Source: Streptosporangiaceae bacterium (GTDB taxonomy: Bacteria > Actinomycetota > Actinomycetes > Streptosporangiales > Streptosporangiaceae). Taken from it: a stretch of DNA of 46,232 nucleotides. The translations under genes and the position numbers were made by a program. The stretch lies in assembly GCA_025964715.1 (NCBI GenBank), contig JAOPYH010000211.1:1-46232 (forward strand). Reading direction: 5' to 3'. Numbering within the stretch: the stretch's first letter is position 1; each line of letters begins with the position of its first letter. Below, one piece after another: positions 30,205 through 37,429 of the stretch. Under the pieces are notes generated by a model, which saw only the letters and a program-made list of their open reading frames with translations, was not told the DNA's origin and made no database searches.

Positions 30205-31635
30205 CTAGACCTTCGTGGCGATCCGGGTCAGGACACCCATGTACTTAGGTGCCCGCAGAGCGAGCGTGGTGTCGGTGACCAGGGCGTACGGCAGGCTGTC
30301 CGGGCTCGCTGTGGTCGGGTAGATGTCCAGCGGCTCGAGCTCGCGCACGTACGGACGAACCAGGAAGTTCTCATCCCGGCTCATCAGGTAGATCGACTCG
30401 GTGTTGCCGGCGGTGTTGGTGCCGGAGGCGGCACTACCCGCGGCGTTGTAGGTCAGCGGCGGCAGCTTGCTGGCGTTGGTGCCCTGGTAGCTGGCCGGGT
30501 AGGTCGCCGGGAGCGTCGAGCCGTTCGCCGGGACCAAGGTCGCGCCCGTGTCGATGATCGACGTGGTCAGGATCGGGGTGATCCCGTCCGCCGCGAGGCC
30601 CACGGTGGCGTCCACAACACCCAGGAGGCTCTGGTTGTTGTTGGCGCTGCCCCGGTAGACCTTGTAAAGGGTCGGCTGGAGCCCGTCCAGGCCGGTCGGG
30701 GCGGAGAACGACAGCGTGATGATGTTGTTCGCGCCGCCGCCGGTGGTCACCGAGACGTCCGCGCAGACACCGATCTCACCCTGGCGCGCGATGATCGCGG
30801 ACACCTGGTAGTGGAAGTTGGTCGCGGTGGCGATCACACCGGGGACGGGAGTGCCCGTGTTGGACGTGGCCCCGGTGACGGTGCCCATCGCCGTGCTGCG
30901 GTTCGACAGGAAGCTCGTCTTGACCAGCGGGATGCCCCGGTAGGTCGGCACCAGCAGACCTGCGGCAACCTCCACCTGGTCCACGAAGCGCTGCTGGTTG
31001 AGCAGGAGCTGCGCGACCTTCGACGCGGCCGAGTTGGACAGGACGAACATCCAGGAGCTGTCGAATACCGACTGCGCACTGTTCGTCTCGACCATGTCCG
31101 CCAGCTGGTCCAACGGCGCGAGCGTGGTCATGGCCTGACCGCCGTAGTCAATGGCGTTCTGGTTGGTGCCCGAGTAGGTGGAAACGAGCGAGTCGAATCC
31201 GTCGAACTGCGGGTAAGCGCCGAACTGGGTGGCGCCAGCGTTGCCCCAGCAAAGGGCATGCTCGATGTCCCAGTACTGCCCCTGAATGGTTCCTTCGATT
31301 TCGCGCGCTCGCAGGTCGCCAATGAGCTGGCGGGTAACTTCCTCGGCGTAGCCGGTGATTGCTCCGACCGTCTGGAAGTGCTTCATTGCGAACGAGTTCT
31401 GCACGTACGTGCTGTTAGAGACGACGCGGGCGCCTCCATCAACCACGAATCCACCATTCGGATTCACGGTGCGCTGGTTGTAGTAGTAGGTGTCAGATCC
31501 CCACTTGATAGAGGGAATCGAACGCACCAGCGGCGCGTACCGGCGCTGATACTCCAGCAGCATCGGGGAGATGATCTTATTGATCAGCGGCGCTGCGCCT
31601 ACGGCGGTCAATGCCTCGCGGAGGTCGTTAGACAT
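30205..31635 (-). CDS. Major capsid protein with inserted Ig-like domain
   Basis: A 476-aa protein starting at ATG 31635 with AAGGGA upstream. The N-terminus (DLREALTAVGAAPLINKIISPMLLEYQRRYAPL) is an alpha-helical N-arm. The segments SDTYYYNQRTVNPNGGFVVDGG and WMFVLSNSAASKVAQLLLNQQ fit an HK97-fold capsid of the actinophage type. Residues about 260-350 (NFHYQVSAIIARQGEIG, LSFSAPTGLDGLQPTLYKVYRG) look like an inserted fibronectin/Ig-like domain, interrupting the A-domain. It follows the protease/scaffold gene and is flanked by two terminators. Confidence 0.87.
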   Translation of the reverse strand: MSNDLREALTAVGAAPLINKIISPMLLEYQRRYAPLVRSIPSIKWGSDTYYYNQRTVNPNGGFVVDGGARVVSNSTYVQNSFAMKHFQTVGAITGYAEEVTRQLIGDLRAREIEGTIQGQYWDIEHALCWGNAGATQFGAYPQFDGFDSLVSTYSGTNQNAIDYGGQAMTTLAPLDQLADMVETNSAQSVFDSSWMFVLSNSAASKVAQLLLNQQRFVDQVEVAAGLLVPTYRGIPLVKTSFLSNRSTAMGTVTGATSNTGTPVPGVIATATNFHYQVSAIIARQGEIGVCADVSVTTGGGANNIITLSFSAPTGLDGLQPTLYKVYRGSANNNQSLLGVVDATVGLAADGITPILTTSIIDTGATLVPANGSTLPATYPASYQGTNASKLPPLTYNAAGSAASGTNTAGNTESIYLMSRDENFLVRPYVRELEPLDIYPTTASPDSLPYALVTDTTLALRAPKYMGVLTRIATKV

Positions 31636-31653
31636 GGCAGATGTCCCTTTATT

Positions 31654-31717
31654 GGTCGCACGAAAAAGCCCCCGCACGGAATTGCGCGGGGGCCAGATGT
31701 GAATTGGTGGTGCGACC
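31654..31717 (-). promoter_or_regulatory. Structured capsid leader with nested inverted repeats
   Basis: An outer pair GGTCGCAC (31654-31661) and GTGCGACC (31710-31717) encloses the terminator hairpin at 31663-31693. The capsid start lies 19 nt beyond the outer arm. Competing pairings could make an attenuator-type element; no ligand or regulator is known. A second hairpin lies at 31775-31812. Confidence 0.45.
31663..31693 (-). terminator. Rho-independent terminator before the capsid gene
   Basis: On the minus strand a GCCCCCGC/GCGGGGGC stem is followed by five T residues, a textbook terminator. It lies about 28 nt upstream of the capsid ATG and downstream of the protease gene. Confidence 0.82.
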
Positions 31718-31774
31718 ATCGCTGCCAAGCGGCACCAGCCCGGGGCTGGCGGTCAGTTTGGTGAGTGGAGAGAA

Positions 31775-31812
31775 CCGGGGTGACCGGGCCGTGTAAGGCC
31801 CAGTCACCCCGG
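31775..31812 (-). terminator. Hairpin after the protease/scaffold gene
   Basis: Arms CCGGGGTGAC and GTCACCCCGG pair perfectly and are extended by inner GGCC/GGCC pairing. The stem lies 14 nt after the protease stop. It lacks a clear T-run. The surrounding 31694-31825 stretch contains no gene. Confidence 0.55.
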
Positions 31813-31825
31813 GGGTACGGGGTGG

Positions 31826-33550
31826 TCAGCGGCGGCGCTGTCCGAGCACCATGCCGGGCAGGACACCGCGAACGGTCTTCCACTGCTCCGAGGTCAGCTC
31901 GTGCGCCGGCTTCGGCTCGCCGCCGTCAGTGCGGGGCCACCCGGCCGGGAACTCGTCCGCTTCGGCGGCCGCTGCCGACGCGGCGGTGGTGGTCTCGACG
32001 AGGCCCTTGCGCTGGACGCCGTTCCGCTCGACGTGGCCCTGCAGCGCGGCGGTCACCTGGGCTTCGACCAGGCGGTTGATGCGCTGCTCATCGGTCTCCT
32101 GGACCGGGGGAGTGGCCTCGGTGGCATCCGCTGCCGGGGCGGACTCGACCGGGGCAGCTGCCGGGGTCAGCTTGGACACGAGACCGGAGATGGCGTCGGT
32201 CAGCGTGTCGAACTTCGCCGACAGCACGTCAATGCCGGAAGGGGCGGACTCGGCGGGGGCGGACTCGACGGCTGGGGAGGCAGCCGGGGCAACCGCCGGG
32301 GTGGTGGGCTCGGCCATGGCCGGTGCCTCGCTTTCTGTGGCGTCACCGGCGGCCGGAGTGGCTGCCGGAGCTTCAGGGGAGAGGTGGGAGGTGGCGGACT
32401 CCATGCCGTGATCGGTGTCCTCGCCGGGAGCACCAGGCACGTCCATGTCGCCATCCATGTCGGGGTCGATCGCCAGGACCGCGTCGCAGGCGGCGTCCAT
32501 CGCGGCGCGCCCGATGACATCGAGGTCGGCGGGGTCGACCTTGTAGCTGTAGATCGACACGGTGAACATGCCGTTGTCGAGGGTGAGGGACACGGCGCCG
32601 CTGCCAGGGCCGCAGGAGTCCCGGCCGCAGTCGCAGTACATGCCCTCAGCGAGCACCGTGGCGGGCTCCATGAGGTAGCCCTCCTTGGTGTTCACGGCGA
32701 CTCCGAACTTGGTCAGCGCCTTCGTGATCCGGGCTTTGATGCGCTTGATCTGCGGCGCGGTGTAGTCGGCGGCGTTCTTGGCCTGGTTGATGTAGGACCA
32801 GGCCGCCTTGGCTGACTTCTTGTCGCCGATCGGGTACCGCTTCACCTTGTCCTTCTGGTACCCGGGGTCAGCGAACGGGCCGGCCGGGGCCTTCTTGGCG
32901 CCCTTCTTGCCGGCCTCGTCGTCCTCCTCGGCGTTCTCGGTGTCGTCCTCGTCCGCGTCCTCGGTGTCGTCTTCGTCCATGTCCTCGTCGGTGTCCTCAC
33001 GGACCACCTGGACAGGCTCGACCGACTCGCGGATGAGGTGCCGGTCAGTCGACTCCGAGGGGGAGCCGCTGCCGACCCGGACCACCGAGTTCACCCGGGC
33101 CCCGTCCACGCCAGGGCTCTTGGTGAAGTCCAGGCCGTCGAGCTCGAGGTCCTCGCCGACGTCCGCGAGCTGGCCGTTGACCGTCTTGCGGGTCACGTCG
33201 CCGAGCCACTGGCCCCGGATCGACACTCCCTCCAGGAAGGCCTCACCGTTGCCCTGGGTGTCGATCAGCTCGAGCAGGTCGCGGCCGTGCTTGGTGTCGG
33301 CGATGTTGGCCGTGTAGAGGGCCTCGCCGGCTGGACCGAGGGTCACGCTGGTGAGGCGCCCGACGATGCGCATCGAGTCGTCCTCGGCGGCGTGGTGGGT
33401 GAGCATCGACATCGGCTCACCGCCGCCGGCCAGTCGTTCCTGGGCCCTGGACACAGCCCTACTGATGATCTCAGGGCTGTACCAGCGGCGGTTCTTGGAG
33501 ACGCCGGGCCGGAGTGCGACACCGGAGACGCGGGCGATGACCTTGGCCAC
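31826..33550 (-). CDS. Prohead protease fused to scaffold
   Basis: A 574-aa protein starting at GTG 33550 with GGAGG 7 nt upstream. Residues 1-170 resemble a prohead protease (NRRWYSPEIISRAVSRAQERL; His in LTHHAAEDDS near 53; Ser in FLEGVSIRGQW near 109), as in assemblin-type enzymes. A long acidic run follows (about 195-225: DTDEDMDEDDTEDADEDD). A middle domain (about 240-300) has a Lys-rich start and a Cys cluster (CDCGRDSCGPG near 310). The rest is Pro/Ala/Glu-rich scaffold with a coiled-coil end (about 495-525). It probably builds the prohead with the capsid protein and is then cleaved. Confidence 0.83.
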   Translation of the reverse strand: MAKVIARVSGVALRPGVSKNRRWYSPEIISRAVSRAQERLAGGGEPMSMLTHHAAEDDSMRIVGRLTSVTLGPAGEALYTANIADTKHGRDLLELIDTQGNGEAFLEGVSIRGQWLGDVTRKTVNGQLADVGEDLELDGLDFTKSPGVDGARVNSVVRVGSGSPSESTDRHLIRESVEPVQVVREDTDEDMDEDDTEDADEDDTENAEEDDEAGKKGAKKAPAGPFADPGYQKDKVKRYPIGDKKSAKAAWSYINQAKNAADYTAPQIKRIKARITKALTKFGVAVNTKEGYLMEPATVLAEGMYCDCGRDSCGPGSGAVSLTLDNGMFTVSIYSYKVDPADLDVIGRAAMDAACDAVLAIDPDMDGDMDVPGAPGEDTDHGMESATSHLSPEAPAATPAAGDATESEAPAMAEPTTPAVAPAASPAVESAPAESAPSGIDVLSAKFDTLTDAISGLVSKLTPAAAPVESAPAADATEATPPVQETDEQRINRLVEAQVTAALQGHVERNGVQRKGLVETTTAASAAAAEADEFPAGWPRTDGGEPKPAHELTSEQWKTVRGVLPGMVLGQRRR

Positions 33551-33563
33551 GGATCGTCCTCCT

Positions 33564-34196
33564 TCAGTTGGTGGGCGCCGGGTCTTCGGTGCCGTAGGCG
33601 ATTTCGCTGTCCAGGTAGTTGCGGTGGACGGCGTCGTAGTCGCCACCGCACGTGACCAGGCGAATTTGGTTGCCGACCGCGGGGCCGTAGACGTCCTGCG
33701 TCGGGAAGTTGGTCTTCTTGATCTGTCGGAACTTGGTCACGGTGTAGGTGCTGGTGGTGCCGTCATCTCGACTGATGTGGACCTTGGCGCCGATCTCGAT
33801 GTTCTTGAGGTCGAAGAACACGCCGTGCTGGCTGTTGCCATCGACGTGGCCGAGGATCACCAGCGGGTCATTGGCCACCGGGGTGTCTTTGTTCGCTACC
33901 TGGATCCACCCGGCTTGTTGCGGGTGGTGCACGTCAGGCACCTGGGCCTCACCGGCCTTGCTCGGCGGGGTGACCGGGACACCGCCCATCCCCTGGATGC
34001 CGAGGGGGATGAGGCTGGAGTGCGCCTTGATGGACGGGACGTCGATGCCGGTGGGCTTCGCTGTGCTGGGGAGAGGGGCGGGCTGCGGGGAGTTCAGCTG
34101 CGGGCTGGGGCCGGGCGCGAAGGGAAGACTCCCGCACCCGGCCACCAGGAGAACCGCCGCTAGAACGCCACACAGAGCGCCCAGCGGGCGACGCAT
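33564..34196 (-). CDS. Class F-like sortase, lipoprotein-type
   Basis: A 210-aa protein. The start ATG at 34196 overlaps the preceding stop. Residues 1-21 form a lipoprotein signal (LLVAGC, lipobox Cys21). A Pro-rich linker precedes the sortase domain: His117 in VILGHVDG, Cys183 in IRLVTCGGDYD, Arg192 in VHRNYLDSEIA. The pattern GHVDG ... GVFFDL ... DDGTTSTYTV ... RLVTCGG matches class F sortases of actinomycetes, which attach proteins to the cell wall. In this window it sits between the Excalibur-domain gene and the prohead protease. A sortase in a head operon is unusual and probably cargo expressed in lysogens or acting on the host wall. Confidence 0.87.
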   Translation of the reverse strand: MRRPLGALCGVLAAVLLVAGCGSLPFAPGPSPQLNSPQPAPLPSTAKPTGIDVPSIKAHSSLIPLGIQGMGGVPVTPPSKAGEAQVPDVHHPQQAGWIQVANKDTPVANDPLVILGHVDGNSQHGVFFDLKNIEIGAKVHISRDDGTTSTYTVTKFRQIKKTNFPTQDVYGPAVGNQIRLVTCGGDYDAVHRNYLDSEIAYGTEDPAPTN

Positions 34197-35116
34197 CAGC
34201 CGACGAGCGCAGACAGCGAGCCGTCACCGGTCGGCGGGGCACCCTTGGGTGTCGAGGACACGACACCGGAGCCACTGGAGGAGCCCAGGAAGGTGGGCGG
34301 CGCCGGGGTGTTGACCGGGGGCGGGATGTTGACGTAGGTAGTGCCCGCCGGGGCCGGCTGGACGATCACGGTCGTGGTGCCGTTGCCGCCGTTGTCCCGG
34401 CAGACATCGCGCCGGTGGTTCCGGGCGCGCTGCCAGTCCTGCTGGAGGACGTTCTCGTCCCGGGAGGCGTTCCGCACGAGCTGCTGGTCGCTCTGGGAGA
34501 CGTTGCCGCTGCCGTTGCTGTTCCGGCTGACCTGGGCGTCGACATCGTTGAGGTGTCGGATGGAGTCCTCCAGGCGGGTGAACGCGTCGTTCTGGGCGTT
34601 CTTCGCGTCGGTGCAGGAGGTGGAGCCGTTGTCGCTGCCGCCACTGTTGCTGCCGGACGACTCGTTGCGCTCGCACGCGATGCCGTTCCGGTTCGCGTCC
34701 AGCCAGGTGCGGTAGCGGGCGTCGGACGAGGGGATGTCGTACACACCCGCGGCGTGCGCGTCAGCACAGTTGGCGAAGGTCCCGGAGTTCGACCCGGTAC
34801 CGCAGGCGGCAGTGACCGCAGCCTGGTCGGCGGCGATCTTGACGTTGTCAGCGGTGACCTTGTCGACGGCGACCGTGTACGCCGGGTTGGCGATGAACTG
34901 GCCGGGGTTCGCCTCGTCCGGGATCTTCGTCAGGGTGTTGTCCCGCGTGGTCTGATCGGTCGAGAGCTTGAACTGGTCGGCGGCCAGGGTGCTGTTGGCG
35001 TTAGTGCAGGCCGCCGTGTCCACCGAGAGGCTGGGGGTGGCGGAGGCGGTGCCCACGCCGAGGGTCAGCGCGGCAACCGCACCGCACACAACCGCGATCA
35101 GAGATCGACTGCGCAT
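34196..35116 (-). CDS. Secreted Excalibur-domain protein
   Basis: A 306-aa protein; ATG 35116 is preferred to 35140 because it starts a proper signal peptide (MRSRSLIAVVCGAVAALTLGVGTASA, cleaved near residue 26). Residues about 30-115 are helical and Asp/Thr-rich. Residues about 118-155 match the Excalibur calcium-binding domain: NCADAHAAGVYDIPSSD, YRTWLDANRNGIACE, with the Asp/Asn ligands. A coiled-coil region (about 180-250) and a Gly/Pro-rich end (NIPPPVNTPAPPTFLG) follow. The stop overlaps the sortase start (TGATG), so the pair is coupled. No LPxTG-like sorting motif is obvious at its end. Confidence 0.82.
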   Translation of the reverse strand: MRSRSLIAVVCGAVAALTLGVGTASATPSLSVDTAACTNANSTLAADQFKLSTDQTTRDNTLTKIPDEANPGQFIANPAYTVAVDKVTADNVKIAADQAAVTAACGTGSNSGTFANCADAHAAGVYDIPSSDARYRTWLDANRNGIACERNESSGSNSGGSDNGSTSCTDAKNAQNDAFTRLEDSIRHLNDVDAQVSRNSNGSGNVSQSDQQLVRNASRDENVLQQDWQRARNHRRDVCRDNGGNGTTTVIVQPAPAGTTYVNIPPPVNTPAPPTFLGSSSGSGVVSSTPKGAPPTGDGSLSALVG

Positions 35117-35182
35117 GATGGAGGTACTCCAGGGGTGCATTGGCCGTGCACGGTGCTGCGGCCGGGAGGTTCGTGCGGACTT

Positions 35183-35425
35183 TCAGGTGCGGGCGCCGCG
35201 TCTGCGGGCCGCGCCACGGGCCGGGACGGCCGGCGGCGGAATGGGTGCGCGCGCCACCTGTGGGGGCGACTGGGGCGCTGGTGCGGGGCCGAGGGCTTCC
35301 CGTACGGCCTGCTGCACCTCGGGGATCTCCAGGGCGTCCAGGAGCATCCCGACGAACTCCTCGAAGTCGTCCTCGGCTACGCGGCGTTCCCTCAGCTCGC
35401 GGAGCATCCGGGACTCGGGAGGCAT
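35183..35425 (-). CDS. Small hypothetical head-region protein
   Basis: An 80-aa protein starting MPPESRMLRELRERRVAED. The N-terminal 45 residues are a charged helix pair (DDFEEFVGMLLDALEIPEVQQAV), and the C-terminal part is Pro/Ala/Arg-rich (PQVARAPIPPPAVPARGAARRRGA). The first half recalls small capsid-associated or connector helices. The ATG at 35425 lies 2 nt after the upstream stop. Unknown function. Confidence 0.7.
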   Translation of the reverse strand: MPPESRMLRELRERRVAEDDFEEFVGMLLDALEIPEVQQAVREALGPAPAPQSPPQVARAPIPPPAVPARGAARRRGART

Positions 35426-35427
35426 GG

Positions 35428-35748
35428 TCAGGAGTAGCAGACGGTCAGCTGTGGAGAACCGGCCGATCCGACAGCGGTGATGCCGATCGTGGCGGGCATC
35501 TGGATCGGGTAGGTACTGCCGACCGCAGCGTTCGCAGGTACCACGCCGATGACCAGGCCGGAGCCAGCAGTGTTGTCGTAGAAGGTCGTCACGACCGTCC
35601 CCGCCGCGGTGACTAGGACGCTCACGAGCCGGCCGGGGCGGCTCTTGATGACGGTCGTGGCGGCACCCGCGGGGACGTTGGCCGTGGCGGCTCCGTACAC
35701 GTTGGCGCTGTTCTCGTCCATGATGCTGAACACGGGGTTCTGTGGCAC
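35428..35748 (-). CDS. Small beta-rich protein, possible decoration protein
   Basis: A 106-aa protein starting at GTG 35748. It is almost wholly beta-strand in character (ATTVIKSRPGRLVSVLVTAAGTVVTTFYDN, GLVIGVVPANAAVG, IQMPATIGITAVGSAG) and ends with LTVCYS. Small beta-sandwich proteins near head genes often decorate capsids, which is one option here; a minor tail or head-tail component is another. It is separated by 19 nt from the MuF-like gene and by 2 nt from the 80-aa gene. Confidence 0.7.
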   Translation of the reverse strand: MPQNPVFSIMDENSANVYGAATANVPAGAATTVIKSRPGRLVSVLVTAAGTVVTTFYDNTAGSGLVIGVVPANAAVGSTYPIQMPATIGITAVGSAGSPQLTVCYS

Positions 35749-35767
35749 AGCTAGCCCTTTCAGGTGT

Positions 35768-36685
35768 CTACGCCGGCTCCAGAACGCAAGCGCAATGCGG
35801 ATGAATCGCGGGGACGGGCACCTCGAGTAGCGCCCACGGGTTCTGGGCCTCGTAGTCCTCGCAGGTGCTGCACACCCGGGTACCGGCCGTCACGAAGTTG
35901 ACCTTGCGTAGGCCGAGGACGACCATCGTGGCGACCATGCCCTGACCGAAGGACTGGCCGAGCGCCAGATCCCCGTACGCCACCGAGGAGCGGTCACGCT
36001 CACCCGAGGTGTCGTCCTCGATCGCGGCCTGCATCTCATCGGCGGTCGCGCCGCTGCCTGCCAGGTCCACCAGGTCGTCTTCGATGTCGGTGGCGGTGCC
36101 GTTGACCATCTGGCCGAGCGCGACCGCTGCGACGGCGTTGTGGTCGCTGTCTGAGCGGGTGGCCTCGGCGGTGCGCCCGGCGATCAGCTGCGCCGCGGCA
36201 CGTCCTGCTGTCTCGGCGGCGGCGATTCCATCACCGATGGTCTGGACGGCGAGCTGGTAGGCGGGCTCGGCGGGCGCTGCCGCCGCGTGGGCGATCCGGA
36301 CGGAGGCGACGCCGGCGAGAGTGCGGTACAGCTCGGCCGGGTCCTCGCCGGGCTGGCGGGGTGACGTTTCGAGCTCGCGGCGGAACCGGGCGACCTCAGC
36401 GGGGATATCCAGGGCGGCTGCCATCAGTGCCCGGTAGGCGTTGGTGATGGCGGGCCCGTGCTCTTCGTGGACCTTTTCGCGGTCGGCGAACACCGTCGCC
36501 CAGTTGCCCTCGAGCTGGCCCAGGTGGAGCGTGACCTCGATCAGTGACTCGTCATCACCGGTGTGTGTCTCGGCCAAGCCCATCGCCGCTACACAGCCGG
36601 CGCGGACCCGGTCGGTCATGGGGCCGCCCGAGAGGGCCCACCCTTGCGCGTAGGCCAGCCGGGCGCGCTGCGCAAGGGTGGGCAT
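35768..36685 (-). CDS. MuF-like minor capsid protein
   Basis: A 305-aa protein starting at ATG 36685. The last 50 residues carry the MuF C-terminal signature: AGTRVCSTCEDYEAQNPW, then PAIHPHCACVLEP (CxxC and HPHCxC, likely zinc-binding). The rest is helical (LAYAQGWALSGG, SLIEVTLHLGQLEGNWATVF). MuF proteins enter the head with the portal and may act in DNA ejection. Usually they follow the portal closely; here four small structural genes intervene. The first 17 codons can form a very strong hairpin in the mRNA right after the ATG. Confidence 0.85.
   Translation of the reverse strand: MPTLAQRARLAYAQGWALSGGPMTDRVRAGCVAAMGLAETHTGDDESLIEVTLHLGQLEGNWATVFADREKVHEEHGPAITNAYRALMAAALDIPAEVARFRRELETSPRQPGEDPAELYRTLAGVASVRIAHAAAAPAEPAYQLAVQTIGDGIAAAETAGRAAAQLIAGRTAEATRSDSDHNAVAAVALGQMVNGTATDIEDDLVDLAGSGATADEMQAAIEDDTSGERDRSSVAYGDLALGQSFGQGMVATMVVLGLRKVNFVTAGTRVCSTCEDYEAQNPWALLEVPVPAIHPHCACVLEPA
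36636..36683. promoter_or_regulatory. 14-bp inverted repeat at the MuF gene start
   Basis: GCCCACCCTTGCGC (36636-36649) and its exact complement (36670-36683) flank a 20-nt loop. On the mRNA the stem begins 2 nt after the start codon's first base and covers codons 1-17. It could slow translation initiation of the MuF-like gene. Confidence 0.5.
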
Positions 36686-36688
36686 CCG

Positions 36689-37102
36689 TCAGCCGATGAC
36701 CTGGAATGCCGCCGCGTAGATCGTGGCCGCCTGAGATGCGGTCGGGGCGGTGGCACTGGACAGGGTGAAGCCGTTTACGGTGACGGCCGAGACGAACAGG
36801 CCGAGGGCCTGGGTGGCGGCGTTGCCGGCGGCGACGGTCACGACGGGCGCGACCGAGTAGGGGCCGGCGAAGGTCACGACGACCTGTGCGCCAGCCCCCG
36901 GGGTGGCACCCGAGCCGAAGCCCAGGGCGCCCCGGGTGTCGTTGCCAGTGACGGTGGGCGCGGGCGGAGCGGTGCCGTTGGCCGCGCCGGCCGCCACGGT
37001 CGGTAGGGCCCCGGTGATGATGAGGTGCCCGGCGAATGCGGGCGGGAGGATCGTGCCGTCAACTGCGGCCTGGGTGTAGGGGACTGCAAAGGGAGCGGGC
37101 AC
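36689..37102 (-). CDS. Beta-rich structural protein
   Basis: A 137-aa protein with GTG start at 37102 and AAAGG upstream. Sequence segments: PYTQAAVDGTILPPAFAGHLIITG, QVVVTFAGPYSVAPVVTVAAGNA, LGLFVSAVTVNGFTLSSATAP. It is Ala/Thr/Val-rich, with a pattern of short strands like fibronectin-type or fibre-associated domains. The stop lies 3 nt from the start of the MuF-like gene. I do not recognise the family; a decoration or fibre-like capsid accessory is plausible given its place in the head block. Confidence 0.7.
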   Translation of the reverse strand: MPAPFAVPYTQAAVDGTILPPAFAGHLIITGALPTVAAGAANGTAPPAPTVTGNDTRGALGFGSGATPGAGAQVVVTFAGPYSVAPVVTVAAGNAATQALGLFVSAVTVNGFTLSSATAPTASQAATIYAAAFQVIG

Positions 37103-37165
37103 GGGAGTGCACCTTTCCTAGCGGGCTGGTAGTTGCGTGCACCCCGCTGAGGGGTGAGGTGACCG

Positions 37166-37201
37166 AGCCGGCGGCTGGCGCGTGGGCGCTAGCCGCCGGC
37201 T
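37166..37201 (-). terminator. Hairpin before the 137-aa gene
   Basis: AGCCGGCGGCTGGCGC pairs with its complement (one mismatch) around a 4-nt loop. It lies about 65 nt upstream of the 137-aa gene. No T-run follows, so it may act as an RNA-processing or weak termination site. Confidence 0.55.
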
Positions 37202-37246
37202 GGTCATTGGGGTGGGAGTTGAGTCTTGGGCGACCGCGACCAGGAG

Positions 37247-37429
37247 TCACGTGCCCGCTTCCGCATCCTGGGCGGCGGCGAGGAGGCGTTGTACCTCGCC
37301 GAGCTCGTGCAGGATCGCCTCGGTGTCCAGGAAGGTGGCCAGTGCCCGAGCCTCCCAGGTGGGTAGATCGGTCAGGGGCCGGTCACACCAGCCGCCAGGT
37401 TGGCTCCCCAGCCGGCCCCTGACCGGGTC
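37247..37429 (-). other. In-frame extension after a TGA stop, start codon lacking
   Basis: Sixty codons in the same frame as the upstream 218-aa gene continue past its TGA to a stop at 37247. The second half reads as ordinary protein (LTDLPTWEARALATFLDTEAIL, LGEVQRLLAAAQDAEAG). No ATG, GTG or TTG lies in this frame; CTG near 37376 is the only start option. The region may be expressed by stop read-through, by a CTG start, or not at all. It overlaps a hairpin at 37370-37424. Confidence 0.4.
37370..37424 (-). promoter_or_regulatory. Perfect 13-bp stem-loop just after a stop codon
   Basis: GGTCAGGGGCCGG (37370-37382) pairs exactly with CCGGCCCCTGACC (37412-37424) over a 29-nt loop. The stem begins 5 nt after the TGA of the 218-aa gene (37430-37432). 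It may be a terminator or a stop read-through stimulator. Confidence 0.5.
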
